From an uncultured Deferribacteraceae bacterium (GTDB taxonomy: Bacteria; Chrysiogenota; Deferribacteres; Deferribacterales; Mucispirillaceae), in the NCBI GenBank assembly GCA_947039395.1, contig CAMQYS010000011.1, positions 1 to 54,386 on the forward strand: a stretch of 54,386 nt of DNA, read 5' to 3'. Numbering within the stretch: position 1 is the stretch's first letter; every line of letters begins with the position of its first letter. The translations under genes and the position numbers were made by a program. The notes beneath the pieces were generated by a model. That model worked only from the letters and a program-made list of their open reading frames with translations, searched no databases and was not told the DNA's origin. Positions 37,064 to 47,102 of the stretch are shown one piece after another.

Positions 37064-40000
37064 ATGATAAAAGCGTTTGTTAGGCGGCCTGTAACCACAT
37101 TAATGTTAGTATTATTTTTTGTGTTAATGGGTATGGTATCAGTGTTTACTATAAATATTGAAGAGTATCCAAAAGTTGATCTACCGATTGTATCTGTAGA
37201 AATCGTTTATCCGGGTGCAACTCCGTTAGAGATAGAGTCGGAAATACTTGAGATCGTAGAAGATGCAGTAAGTGAAGTATCGCAAATAGATAAAATTACT
37301 GCACAAGCATTTGATTCTATGGCACTCATAATGATTGAGTTTGATATCTCTGCTGATATTAATATACAACTACTTGAAGTTAAGGATAAAGTTGAAGCTG
37401 TATTAGATGAATTTCCTAAAGATATTGAAACACCTCTTATATCAAAGGTGGATGTTCTTGCGTCTCCTGTACTTATTTTATCTTTATCATCTGATAACCA
37501 TTCTTTAAAAGATTTATATGAATTTGCTGATAATGATCTAAAACCAGTTTTCAACTCTGTTCGTGGAGTTTCATCTGTTGATGTTAACGGTGGTGATATA
37601 AGGGAGATAAGAGTTACCTTAGACGCTGAACTTATGAAACAGAATTTTGTTACAATTGCAGATATTATTGATGGAGTATCTAACTCTAATGTTAATGTAT
37701 CTGGTGGTGAGATTAAACAGTTGGGTCGTGCAACAAACGTTAAGTTCAATACTGAATTTACATCTATGGAGGATATTAGAAACCTTGTTTTCACAACATC
37801 AGAGGGTAGAAACTTTAAACTAGGCGATATAGCTAATGTTGAAGACTCTATAGCTGATCGTGATAGCGGTGGTACATATAACGCTGAAGACTCAGTAATT
37901 CTGTTACTAAAAAACTCAAGTGATGGTAATGCAATTGAGATATCTAAAGAGGTAAACACAAAACTTCCATCTATTAGAAAACTTAGATTAGAACCTGGAA
38001 TGGAACTTGAGATAGTTAAAGATACCTCTACATATATATATAATGAGACAGTTTCAACTGTTGAAGGTATCATTATGGGTATGATTTTAACTATTATAGT
38101 TATCCTTATTTTTACTGCAAATATATCATCAACGTTAGTTACAACAATCATTATTCCTACATCGCTAATCGCAACAATGTTTCTTGTATCTCAAGCAGGT
38201 TTTACAATAAACTCAATGACACTGCTTGCAATAGCATCTGTTTTAGGAACACTTATTGCAAATGCAATCATAATATTAGAGAGTGCAACATCTAAACTTG
38301 CTGAAGGCTTATCTCCTGAAGATGCAGCTATTGAAGGTACTAAATCTGTTATTTTACCTGTTTTTGCAGGATCTGGAACAAACTTAGCCGTATTTATTCC
38401 TATCGCATTTATGGGAGGAATTGCTGGTAAGTTTTTTGTACAGTTTGGTATGACAGTAGTTTTTGCAACAATAATATCTATTATAATATCTTTCTCATTA
38501 GCACCTATGCTTATTGCGAAATTATTTAAACAACACAGCAAGAAAAATATATTTGAGAGAGCGTCAGACGCTTTCAATAACTTTATTATATCAAACTACT
38601 ACACTGTGTTTAAATTTCTTTGGAGATTTAAAGTTATCGGATTAGGTATATCGTTGGCTATAATGATATCATCAATTATGCTTATAAAATATCTAGGTTT
38701 TGAATTTCAACCATCTTCAGATCAAGATGAATTGAATGTGAGACTTGTAACACCTCAAGGATCTACTATTGAAACAACAACAGAGAAATTAAGGTTGATT
38801 GATGAGATAGTTTTAGCACATCCTGAAGTTGAGTCCTCTACAGGACAAATAGGTGAAAATGGACCTACAAATGCACAATTATTTGTCAACTTAGTGCCAG
38901 CAGAAGATAGAGAGTTGTCAGATCTTGATCTAGCTGTACTTATTACAGAAGAAGTTTCTGGTATCCCTGATGTAGAAGTTTCTGCACTTAGGGGAGGAGG
39001 AAGAGTAGATTTAACTTTAAATGTTTATGGTCTAGATTACGATAAACTAGTTGACTACTCTAGAGAAATTGAAGATGTATTAGTGAAAGCTGATGTATTT
39101 AGATCTATTCAGTCGAGTTATAGTATACCAAAAACAGAGAGCAGATTTATCCCTAATCAAGAAATATTAAATGAATATGGAATTAATAATGCTCAGATAG
39201 CAAGAGTAATAAGAGCCTCTATATACGGTAATGATGATAATCAATATAAAGAAGATGGTAATCGTTACGATATAAATATTCTATTAAATCCTCATTCACG
39301 TAACTCTGCAAAAGTTTATGAGAATATATTTGTTTCATCTCCAAAAGGATTAATTCCTATTAGTACGCTTGGAGAAATTAAAGATGTTCAGTCTACATCA
39401 GATCTCCTAAGAGTTGATAGAGAGAGAGTTGTTGAAATTGAATTAACATTAGGTAAAAGTTCATTAGGCAAGGTACAATCGTTACTAGTTGAAAAGTTAG
39501 AAGCAATAAATTTTGATGATGGTTACGGTTATTATTTTGCAGGTAATGCAGAGAATGCTGCTGAAACAAATGCAGAGATGGGTAAAGCTTTTATTCTTGC
39601 AATTATATTAACTTATATGGTTTTAGCTGCTGTATTAAATAGTTTTATTCATCCATTTACTATTGCGGTATCTATTATTACATCATTTGCAGGAGTATTT
39701 GTTTTCCTATTTTTTACAGATTCAAGTATAAATATAGGATCAATGCTAGCTATGATTATGCTTGTTGGTTTATCGGTTAACAATGCGATATTAGTTGTCG
39801 AATATGCAATAGCTAAAATTAAAAATGATGGGGCTAGTATACATGATGCAATGTGGGAAGCGTTATCGTATAAGATGAGAACGATAATGATGACTTCAAT
39901 AGCAATTATTCTTAGTATGACTCCACAGCTATATTCTTCTAATATGATGAAGTTATCAATGGGTTCAGTTTTAATTGGTGGAATGACAGCATCGGTTTTA

Positions 40001-40102
40001 TTCACATTGATACTAACTCCTTTAACGTTTTACTTTTTAGAAAGAATGATTGAATTTACAGCTAAGATAACTTCTAAATTTAGTAAAAAAACAGATGGTT
40101 GA
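37064..40102 (+). CDS. RND (AcrB-type) inner-membrane transporter lacking proton-relay residues
   Basis: The protein has 1012 aa with twelve membrane segments and two large periplasmic loops, the HAE-type RND layout. The start is RRPVTTLMLVLFFVLMGMVS, and the porter-domain text is regular (YPGATPLEIESE, VSSVDVNGGD). In TM4 the AcrB sequence around Asp407-Asp408 (LVDDAI) reads LIANAI here (Ala399-Asn400). In TM10 the Lys940 position (SAKNAIL) reads SVNNAIL (Asn906). The rest of both helices is well conserved, so the changes look specific. Proton coupling of the known kind is therefore doubtful. Stop-to-start distance from the adaptor is 15 bases. Confidence 0.9.
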   Translation: MIKAFVRRPVTTLMLVLFFVLMGMVSVFTINIEEYPKVDLPIVSVEIVYPGATPLEIESEILEIVEDAVSEVSQIDKITAQAFDSMALIMIEFDISADINIQLLEVKDKVEAVLDEFPKDIETPLISKVDVLASPVLILSLSSDNHSLKDLYEFADNDLKPVFNSVRGVSSVDVNGGDIREIRVTLDAELMKQNFVTIADIIDGVSNSNVNVSGGEIKQLGRATNVKFNTEFTSMEDIRNLVFTTSEGRNFKLGDIANVEDSIADRDSGGTYNAEDSVILLLKNSSDGNAIEISKEVNTKLPSIRKLRLEPGMELEIVKDTSTYIYNETVSTVEGIIMGMILTIIVILIFTANISSTLVTTIIIPTSLIATMFLVSQAGFTINSMTLLAIASVLGTLIANAIIILESATSKLAEGLSPEDAAIEGTKSVILPVFAGSGTNLAVFIPIAFMGGIAGKFFVQFGMTVVFATIISIIISFSLAPMLIAKLFKQHSKKNIFERASDAFNNFIISNYYTVFKFLWRFKVIGLGISLAIMISSIMLIKYLGFEFQPSSDQDELNVRLVTPQGSTIETTTEKLRLIDEIVLAHPEVESSTGQIGENGPTNAQLFVNLVPAEDRELSDLDLAVLITEEVSGIPDVEVSALRGGGRVDLTLNVYGLDYDKLVDYSREIEDVLVKADVFRSIQSSYSIPKTESRFIPNQEILNEYGINNAQIARVIRASIYGNDDNQYKEDGNRYDINILLNPHSRNSAKVYENIFVSSPKGLIPISTLGEIKDVQSTSDLLRVDRERVVEIELTLGKSSLGKVQSLLVEKLEAINFDDGYGYYFAGNAENAAETNAEMGKAFILAIILTYMVLAAVLNSFIHPFTIAVSIITSFAGVFVFLFFTDSSINIGSMLAMIMLVGLSVNNAILVVEYAIAKIKNDGASIHDAMWEALSYKMRTIMMTSIAIILSMTPQLYSSNMMKLSMGSVLIGGMTASVLFTLILTPLTFYFLERMIEFTAKITSKFSKKTDG

Positions 40103-40137
40103 TTAGTAGTTATTATATAATTTATTGAGGTAGAGAT

Positions 40138-40689
40138 ATGTATAAATTAGATAGAGAAAGTACAGTTTTATTAGTTGTTGATATGCAGACAAAGTTGGCT
40201 GCGGCTATGAATGATGAGATGCTTGATACAATTGTAACAAATATTGATATCTTAGCAACATCGTTTCATATGATGGGACTACCAGTATGTGAGTCTCTTC
40301 AATATCCACAAGGATTAGGTGAGACACTTGAAGAATTAAGTGGAGTTATTAAGCCTCATTATCGTTTTGAAAAGAAAGAGTTTAGTTGTGCAAATGATGT
40401 GGGATTTAATAAATTATTAGAAGATAAAAAAATAAAGTCAGTTGTAATAGTCGGTATGGAGACTCATGTATGTGTTCTGCAAACAGCTATTGATCTTCTT
40501 CAAAAAGGTTATAAAGTGCATATTGTTTCAGATGCAGTTATCTCACGTAATGAGTTTAACTGGGAGATAGGAATAGATTATATGCAAAATGCTGGAGCAT
40601 TAATATCTGTAACTGAAGTAGTGTTGTTTCAATTATTGAAAACAAGTGCTGCTAAAGAGTTTAAAGAAATATCTAATCTTATTAAGTAA
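40138..40689 (+). CDS. Isochorismatase-family cysteine hydrolase
   Basis: This is a soluble hydrolase of 183 aa. The catalytic triad of the family is present: Asp in LLVVDMQTK (residue 16), a Lys in RFEKKEFSC (about residue 80), and Cys in GMETHVCVLQ (about residue 111). Members hydrolyse amide or vinyl-ether bonds (nicotinamide, N-carbamoyl compounds, isochorismate). The substrate cannot be set by sequence alone. The next gene encodes an N-carbamoyl-type amidohydrolase, so a shared role in ureido-compound breakdown is possible. GAGGTAGAG precedes the ATG. Confidence 0.82.
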   Translation: MYKLDRESTVLLVVDMQTKLAAAMNDEMLDTIVTNIDILATSFHMMGLPVCESLQYPQGLGETLEELSGVIKPHYRFEKKEFSCANDVGFNKLLEDKKIKSVVIVGMETHVCVLQTAIDLLQKGYKVHIVSDAVISRNEFNWEIGIDYMQNAGALISVTEVVLFQLLKTSAAKEFKEISNLIK

Positions 40690-41122
40690 GATGTTTTTAT
40701 AATATATCTATGATGATACTAAAATATATTTGAATTTATAACTTGTATAGTATGAGATAACTTTATTAAATTTATTATATCTATTTCTGATATCTAGTAT
40801 AATATTTTGAGTATACTTAATATGCTATTAAATTTATTATTTTGTATTTTATTAAAGTATCGTATGTGTATATCAAAATATAATTTGTATAGTGGATAAT
40901 TATATGATCATTATATCTAAAATTTCAATCACCTATTTATTAACTATCAATTATCAATGATATCAATAAAAATAGATCAAGCACTACTTGTTTTGTATTA
41001 AAAATAAAAGATTATAATTTTATTTTTTGTAGCAGAAGCTATACTGATTAAGGTTGGAGATTTATATAATCTCTATCAATCTATTAGGCATAGTAGTAAT
41101 TAATATTAATGAGGGTTATGTA
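40690..41122. other. AT-rich gap
   Basis: About 430 bases with no ORF of note and no clear hairpin. It probably carries the promoter of the M20 gene; the in-frame ORF start at 41054 has no ribosome site. Confidence 0.45.
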
Positions 41123-42355
41123 ATGTATGAAGATTTTACTTTAAAAATAGTTGAAGACTTATCAAAGATAGGTATAACATCAGAAGGTGGTTCAAATAGA
41201 TTAGGTTTTTCAAAGAGTGATATTGAAGCAAGAGAGTACATTTTAAATTTAATAAAAGAGATGGGTTTATCATCAAGAATAGATGGATTTGGTAATATCA
41301 TTGCAAGATACGATGGTGGAAGCAAAGATCTAGCAGCAGTTGCAACAGGTTCGCATATAGATACTGTTCCTAATGGTGGACATTACGATGGTATTTTAGG
41401 AGTAGCTGTTTCACTATCTGCGATTAAATCTATTAAAGATGAAGATATTAAACTTAAACGCCCGTTAGAACTTATTGTTTTTCAGTTGGAAGAATCAAGC
41501 AGGTTTGGACATGCAACTATGGGTAGTAAAGTTATGGTTGGTAGAGATGTTCTGTCTAAGTTTAAGGAAGCAACAGATAAAGATGGCAATACATTAATTG
41601 ATGTGTTGCTAGATAACGGTTTAGATTTTAATAAGTTAGGCGAGTCAAAAAGATCATCAGATGAGTTCCATTCATTTGTAGAAGTACATATAGATCAAAG
41701 TAGGGATCTTCTTGATGCGGGTAAACCTATAGGTATCGTTGAAGCGATATCAGCACCGATCCGTTATAAGATTAATATTGTGGGCGAAGCTGCTCACTCT
41801 GGAGCTACAAAAATATCTGATAGAAAAGATGCTCTTGTTGCAGCAGCAGAGATTATATTAGCTGTTAGAAATTTAGCAATAGCATACGCTGAAAAGAATG
41901 TTATAGCAACAGTTGGTGATGTTAAAGTTTATCCGGGTGCGATGAATGTTGTTCCAGGTAAGGCAGAGGTGTCATTAGATTTAAGAGGGAGTATTAGGGC
42001 TTTTAGAGATGAAGCATCTAGACTGATTGAAGATGAGTGTATGAAAATTGCTACTAGAAACTCTGTTGAGGTTGAGATGAATAAAATATCAGATGAAGAT
42101 CCTGTGCCTATGGATTCGGTTGTATCATCAGCGATAATTAATGCTACACAGAAGTTAGGAGTTGACGCTATTAACGTAGTTAGTGGTGCAGGGCATGATG
42201 CTATGAATATGACAGAGATTACAAGAGCAGGAATGATATTTGTTAGAAACACAAACGGTATGAGCCATACACCTGAAGAGATGGTTGATCCTCAAGATAT
42301 AAAATTATTGTATAAAGTTTTAAGGGAGACATTGGTTGATCTTGCAACTCAATAA
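41123..42355 (+). CDS. M20 hydantoinase/carbamoylase-family amidohydrolase
   Basis: The protein has 410 aa from ATG 41123 (GAGGG upstream). This metalloenzyme family includes N-carbamoyl-L-amino-acid hydrolase, beta-ureidopropionase and allantoate amidohydrolase. Two-metal motifs are seen: GSHIDTVPNGGHYDG near residue 77, FQLEESSRFG near 120, VEVHIDQS near 190 (the family usually has Glu where this has Asp), and GAGHDAMNM near 355. The dimerisation lid HSGATKISDRKDALVAA is present. The exact substrate is unknown. A small gene (NTF2-like) follows 48 bases on. Confidence 0.82.
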   Translation: MYEDFTLKIVEDLSKIGITSEGGSNRLGFSKSDIEAREYILNLIKEMGLSSRIDGFGNIIARYDGGSKDLAAVATGSHIDTVPNGGHYDGILGVAVSLSAIKSIKDEDIKLKRPLELIVFQLEESSRFGHATMGSKVMVGRDVLSKFKEATDKDGNTLIDVLLDNGLDFNKLGESKRSSDEFHSFVEVHIDQSRDLLDAGKPIGIVEAISAPIRYKINIVGEAAHSGATKISDRKDALVAAAEIILAVRNLAIAYAEKNVIATVGDVKVYPGAMNVVPGKAEVSLDLRGSIRAFRDEASRLIEDECMKIATRNSVEVEMNKISDEDPVPMDSVVSSAIINATQKLGVDAINVVSGAGHDAMNMTEITRAGMIFVRNTNGMSHTPEEMVDPQDIKLLYKVLRETLVDLATQ

Positions 42356-42402
42356 CAGTTATTGTTGAGAAACAGTAACTATCTATAGATAGGAGATCTA
42401 TC

Positions 42403-42783
42403 ATGAACAGAGATGACCTTATAAATAATTATTGGAATGATGTCGCAACACAGAATGCAGAAAGATTATCAACATATTTTACAACAAATGCTACAATAAA
42501 GTGGCATGATAGTAATGAGTGTTTTAATGTTCAAGAGTATGTAAGAGCAAACTGTGAATATCCATTAGAATGGAAAGGTGAAGTTGAGCGAATAGAACAT
42601 ACTGGAGATTTATCTATATCTGTAACTAGAGTTTGGTCAAGTGATGGAACAATCTCTTGTCATGTCACTTCATTCATTAAATTTAAAGATAACAAAATAT
42701 GTGAGTTAGATGAATATTGGTGTGAAGATGAAACTGCTCCAAAGTGGAGATTAGATATGTGTATCGGTAAGGCGATAAAATAA
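42403..42783 (+). CDS. NTF2/SnoaL-like protein
   Basis: The protein has 126 aa. An N-terminal helix (LINNYWNDVATQNAERLSTY) followed by FTTNATIKWHDSNECFNVQE and a curved beta sheet (SISVTRVWSSDGTISCHVTS, FIKFKDNKICELDEYWCEDE) is the NTF2-like cone fold. Small ligand-binding or isomerase roles are common in the family. TAGGAG precedes the ATG. It is probably co-transcribed with the M20 gene. Confidence 0.72.
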   Translation: MNRDDLINNYWNDVATQNAERLSTYFTTNATIKWHDSNECFNVQEYVRANCEYPLEWKGEVERIEHTGDLSISVTRVWSSDGTISCHVTSFIKFKDNKICELDEYWCEDETAPKWRLDMCIGKAIK

Positions 42784-42954
42784 TGATTTTGTAAAGTAGA
42801 GGATAGTAAAATAAACAGATAGAAAAATATAGTTGCAAGAATGGCATGATATATCTTAGAGTTAGAGACGGGATACATGGTATTCAAGAGTGGATAGCTT
42901 ACTCTAAAGATATCAAATGGATAATATGAAATTTTATAAGCTTAGCACACAAAG

Positions 42955-43136
42955 TTTTATAAGCTAGTGTATAAAGTTTTATATGTATAGAACAGAGAGT
43001 TTTGCAAGCATTGTGTATGTGGTTTTATAAGTTTAGTATTGAAAATTTTATAAGCTAGTATATAAAGTTTTATATGTATAGAACAGAGAGTTTTGCAAGC
43101 ATTGTGTATGTGGTTTTATAAGTTTAGTATTGAAAA
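42955..43136 (+). repeat. 91-bp tandem repeat, two copies
   Basis: Copy one is 42955-43045 and copy two 43046-43136; they differ at a single base. A partial third unit follows, and shorter copies of TTTTATAAGCTTAGCACA flank the pair at 42932 and 43137. No ORF crosses it. It fills most of the gap (42784-43202) between the convergent ends of the NTF2-like gene and phoR. Confidence 0.9.
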
Positions 43137-43202
43137 TTTTATAAGCTTAGCACATCAAGTTTTATAAGCATACTATAAAAAGTTTGTAGAAATGGATATC
43201 AA

Positions 43203-44927
43203 TTATTTCTCATTAATCACACGTTTTTCAATTAATATTATTTCAAAACAGTTACCGCCACCTTTTTCACTTTCTTTCAAATTAATAATTCCACTATAAA
43301 TATTTGTGATATGTTTAACGATTGATAAGCCAAGTCCTGAACCTGATAGATCTCTTGATCTAGATTTATGAACTGTATAGAATCTTTCAAATATTTTATT
43401 TCTCTCTTCAACAGGTATTAATGGTCCTTCGTCTTGAACCCTAATAGTAATTTTGTTTTTCTCCTTTATAATATCTACAAGAATGTTATCTCCAGTAGAA
43501 TATCTTGAAGCGTTAGAGATAAGATTGATCAATATTGATAGAAGATCGAAATGTCTAATATTCACATTCCCGTTATCAACGTTTATATTGTATGCAATAT
43601 TTTTATTACTATCTTTTGGTAGATAGTTATATATATCCTCGATAAGATTAGAAATGATAGTACTTTCATCTATATACTGCATATCTTCTTCTGAATCAAG
43701 TTTACATAGTTCAATAGTATCATTAATAATATTATTTAATCTATTAGCGTTATTATTTATCTGTTGCAGAAATTTATTTCTTATATCATTGTCCATATTC
43801 GTATCATTGATAATTGTTTCTGATGCACCGATAATCAACGATAGAGGAGTTTTTAGCTCATGTGTAATATTTTCAACTAAATTATTTTTATAATCATCAT
43901 AATTATTTTGATCAGTGTTATCATAGAAAACAATTAGAGATTGATCGTTAATTTTTTTAACATAGCTATTAAATGTTCTTTCATTTAATTTAGTTAAAAA
44001 CGGTTTGCTATCGGTATTTTGTAGTGCATGGCTAATAAAGTTAATGATATTTATATTCATAATATCACTTTTAATATTGATCCCTTCTTTAAGGTTTATT
44101 CCTAGATATTTTTCAGCCTTACCATTGAAGTATATCAACTTACTACTATTATCAATAAGTAATATAGCCTCATTCATTACCTCAAAAACTGTGTTTATTT
44201 TTTCTTTTTCAATATCTAAAAGAGTTTTATGTTTAGCTAAATTTTTATGAGTTATTAAAATAGCATCAGATATTTTATTCATTGTAGCATCAGTAAATTC
44301 TGGTATGCTTTCATTTTTATCATATAATAATATATCAGACATTTTATTTAATTTTCTAATAGGATCAGATAATCTTATAGCAGTTATAATTGTAGCAATC
44401 GCAACTAATATCAATATAACATTAAGAAGTATCAATGCTTGATACTCTGTATAATCATTAGTTGAGTTTAAATATTTTGTATCGTAGGCGATTCTTAATG
44501 TCGCATTATCGTTTAACATTTTAGCGTAATATACAGTTTCATTACCTGTTGTTTCGCTAGTGCGTATAGAGAAGTTAGGGATGTTAAACATAGCGTTACG
44601 TATTTCATCTCTATTTATATGGTTAGACATTTTTGATATATTATCGTAAGTGATATCGGTATCTAAAAGTACAATACCTTGATTATTTACAATCGTAAAA
44701 CGCATATTGGATTTATCAGCGATAGATTTTAATTTTTGGTACTGCTTAACAGATTTAATATCATTAAGACTGATATTTGATATGAGATCCCAGTTACTAC
44801 TCATAACTGCTTTTAATTGTTTATAATTATTATCTTTTATTATTTCAGATGAGATATAATGATTTGCAAGTACGATAAATGCTATAGGTATAAAAATGAT
44901 CAAAAAGATTTTAAGTAAAGATTTCAC
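43203..44927 (-). CDS. phoR: Phosphate regulon sensor histidine kinase
   Basis: This membrane kinase has 574 aa. TM1 is at residues 5-26, then a periplasmic domain of about 125 residues and TM2 near 155-180. A PAS-like region (VFEVMNEAILLIDNSSKLIY) near 250 precedes the H-box VENITHELKTPLS near 350. The N-box LINLISNASRYS and G-box GSGLGLSIVKHI complete the HATPase. The GTG start overlaps the phoB stop by four bases. It lies in the pst-pho operon, so PhoR is the clear assignment. The periplasmic sensor domain is larger than in Escherichia coli PhoR. Confidence 0.85.
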   Translation of the reverse strand: MKSLLKIFLIIFIPIAFIVLANHYISSEIIKDNNYKQLKAVMSSNWDLISNISLNDIKSVKQYQKLKSIADKSNMRFTIVNNQGIVLLDTDITYDNISKMSNHINRDEIRNAMFNIPNFSIRTSETTGNETVYYAKMLNDNATLRIAYDTKYLNSTNDYTEYQALILLNVILILVAIATIITAIRLSDPIRKLNKMSDILLYDKNESIPEFTDATMNKISDAILITHKNLAKHKTLLDIEKEKINTVFEVMNEAILLIDNSSKLIYFNGKAEKYLGINLKEGINIKSDIMNINIINFISHALQNTDSKPFLTKLNERTFNSYVKKINDQSLIVFYDNTDQNNYDDYKNNLVENITHELKTPLSLIIGASETIINDTNMDNDIRNKFLQQINNNANRLNNIINDTIELCKLDSEEDMQYIDESTIISNLIEDIYNYLPKDSNKNIAYNINVDNGNVNIRHFDLLSILINLISNASRYSTGDNILVDIIKEKNKITIRVQDEGPLIPVEERNKIFERFYTVHKSRSRDLSGSGLGLSIVKHITNIYSGIINLKESEKGGGNCFEIILIEKRVINEK

Positions 44928-45601
44928 ACTTCAACTCCATATCCTATTTTAGGAATAGAAACAATTATATTAGATGCAGTACCTAATTTTTTTCTTAAAG
45001 AGGCGATATGTGAGTCGACTGTTCTTGTCATAGCTTCACTATCGTAACTCCATATTGAGTTGAGTAGCTGGTTTCGTGTAAAGATTTTGTTTTTATTAGT
45101 TAAGAAAAGTTTTAAAACATCATACTCTTTTAATGTTAGTTTTATCTCATTATTATCTACAAATACTTTATGTTTATTATCATCAATAGATATATTATTT
45201 ACTTCAATAATTTTATCAGTTATATTTACAGATTCTGCTCTTCTAAGTATAGAATTTATCTTAGCAACTAACATTTCAATTGAGAACGGTTTAGGAAGAT
45301 AATCATCAGCTCCATCATCTAGTGCAGCGATAATATCTTCTTCTCTATTTTTTGCTGATATTATTATTATAGGAATATTTTTAGAAGCTTGTTTATCTCT
45401 AACTATTTTAAGAAATTGTGTTCCTTTTAATCCTGGTAGCATTATATCGAGCAATATTATATCTATTGCTACATCTTCAAGCGTTATAAGAGCGCTATTG
45501 GCATTATCGTGATCAATAACTGTATGAGAACGTTTTTCTAAGTTATATTTAATCAACTCTCTTATATCGTTATCATCTTCGATAAGTAGTATTCTAGTCA
45601 T
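44924..45601 (-). CDS. phoB: Phosphate regulon response regulator (OmpR family)
   Basis: The protein has 225 aa. The receiver domain has the acidic pair EDDND near residue 8, phospho-acceptor Asp52 in LLDIMLPG, and the Lys of YLPKPFS. The winged-helix DNA-binding domain has LTLKEYDVLKLFLTNKNKIF and TRTVDSHIASLRKKLG. It should bind the Pho box found upstream of pstC. The gene overlaps phoU by 8 bases and phoR by 4. Confidence 0.9.
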   Translation of the reverse strand: MTRILLIEDDNDIRELIKYNLEKRSHTVIDHDNANSALITLEDVAIDIILLDIMLPGLKGTQFLKIVRDKQASKNIPIIIISAKNREEDIIAALDDGADDYLPKPFSIEMLVAKINSILRRAESVNITDKIIEVNNISIDDNKHKVFVDNNEIKLTLKEYDVLKLFLTNKNKIFTRNQLLNSIWSYDSEAMTRTVDSHIASLRKKLGTASNIIVSIPKIGYGVEV

Positions 45602-46265
45602 TATTATCCCGTTGCACTTCAGTATGTCTCAAGATTTTTCCAGTCAACATAAATGAAACTAGTTCAGCGATATTTTTTGCATGATCAGCAATTCTTTCAA
45701 TTCTTCTTGTTATGTTAATTAATCTTATAATGTTTTTAATATTAGATACATCTTCGATAACGTAAGTTATAAGCTCTCTATTGATTTGTTTTTGTAGTGC
45801 ATCAATTTCATCATCCAGTATAGCTATCTCTAATGCTTTTTTCTCATTTTTTTCAAAATAAGCTTCTAATGCACCTTGTACCATTTTAGATGCTTTCTCA
45901 GCCATTCTTGGTAGATCAACATACTCTTTTATTGTTTCAAATGGAGAAAGTTTAATAGATAGTTTAGCGATCCGTTTTGCATGATCTCCAACTCTTTCTA
46001 GGTCAACTATAATACGTAGACATGTTATGATATATCTTAAATCAGCAGCTTTAGGTTCAAAGAGTGCGATTATTTTCATACATGATTCATCTATTTTGAT
46101 ATCAAGTTCATCAACGATAATATCTCTATCAATAACATTTTGTGCAAGTTGATTATCTTTATTCTGTAACGCTTTTATTGAGTCGTTAATCATACTAATC
46201 GTTACTTCAGACATTTTTGCTAGATTTGATTTTAACTCATTATAATCTATTTCAGCTCTTTTCAT
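45594..46265 (-). CDS. phoU: Phosphate transport regulator PhoU
   Basis: The protein has 223 aa and is all-helical with two repeated three-helix bundles. Each bundle carries the family's metal-cluster pattern (DLERVGDHAKRIAKLSI near residue 93, RRIERIADHAKNIAELVSF near 195). PhoU links the Pst transporter to PhoR and shuts down the regulon when phosphate is plentiful. ATG at 46265, 69 bases after pstB. Confidence 0.92.
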   Translation of the reverse strand: MKRAEIDYNELKSNLAKMSEVTISMINDSIKALQNKDNQLAQNVIDRDIIVDELDIKIDESCMKIIALFEPKAADLRYIITCLRIIVDLERVGDHAKRIAKLSIKLSPFETIKEYVDLPRMAEKASKMVQGALEAYFEKNEKKALEIAILDDEIDALQKQINRELITYVIEDVSNIKNIIRLINITRRIERIADHAKNIAELVSFMLTGKILRHTEVQRDNND

Positions 46266-46334
46266 TATATTTCACCCATGTTAATATTATTTATATTCTA
46301 TCAAGGAATTATAGATTTACAATTATATTATTTA

Positions 46335-47102
46335 TTATCCAAACCTACCAGTGACATATTTTTCAGTAAGCTCATTATCAGGATTAGTAAATATTTTATC
46401 TGTAATATTATATTCTATTAATTCTCCAAGATATAAGAATGCAGTTTTATCAGATATCCTTGCAGCTTGTTGCATATTGTGTGTAACGATTATGATAGAT
46501 ACAGTTGACTTTAGTTCAGAGATCAGCTCTTCAATTTTAGATGTAGATATAGGGTCAAGTGCAGATGTTGGTTCATCAAAAAGTATAACAGAAGGCTCAA
46601 CTGCGAGTGCACGAGCAATAACTAATCGTTGTTGTTGTCCTCCAGATAATCCGTTAGCATTTTTATCTAATCTATCGTGAACTTCATCCCATAGAGCTGC
46701 TTCTTTTAAAGCTTTCTCTATTCTATCTTTCTGTTCAGTTTTATTTTTTATACCTTTAAGGCTTAATCCGTAAGCTATGTTTTCAGATATGCTCATCGGA
46801 AATGGTGTAGGTTTTTGAAACACCATACCGATCTGCTCTCTAAGTTGTGTTGCGTCAGTTTCTTTAGTCAAAATATTTTCATTATGAAAAAGCACTTCGC
46901 CTTCATATTTTATACCTTTATAAAGATCGTGCATACGGTTAAAACATCTAAGTAGAGTTGTTTTTCCACATCCTGAAGGGCCTATTAACGCTATCACCAT
47001 ATTCTTAGGAAATTGCATAGTGATATTTTTTACGGCTAATTTCTTACCGTAATAAAAATTTAAATCTTTTGTTTCTAAAACTATCTCTTGTTCAGTATTC
47101 AA
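46335..47102 (-). CDS. pstB: Phosphate ABC transporter ATP-binding protein
   Basis: The protein has 255 aa. Walker [10 protein letters not shown], signature [16 protein letters not shown] and Walker [14 protein letters not shown] are present, along with PstB-typical text ([17 protein letters not shown]-like C-terminus YVTGRFG). The TTG start overlaps the pstA stop (TTGA), so the two are coupled. It energises phosphate import through PstC-PstA. Confidence 0.94.
   Translation of the reverse strand: MNTEQEIVLETKDLNFYYGKKLAVKNITMQFPKNMVIALIGPSGCGKTTLLRCFNRMHDLYKGIKYEGEVLFHNENILTKETDATQLREQIGMVFQKPTPFPMSISENIAYGLSLKGIKNKTEQKDRIEKALKEAALWDEVHDRLDKNANGLSGGQQQRLVIARALAVEPSVILFDEPTSALDPISTSKIEELISELKSTVSIIIVTHNMQQAARISDKTAFLYLGELIEYNITDKIFTNPDNELTEKYVTGRFG

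Noticed and set aside
37207-38151. 314-codon open frame on the minus strand inside the RND gene
   Set aside because: Its peptide is Ser/Ile-rich with no ribosome site. It mirrors the codon bias of the real gene.
42844-42929. Short ORF (27 codons) after the NTF2-like gene
   Set aside because: It has no ribosome site and no recognisable family; it may be a relic but cannot be supported.
42955-43136. CRISPR array
   Set aside because: The units are directly adjacent and 91 bp long with no unique spacers, and no cas gene is near.
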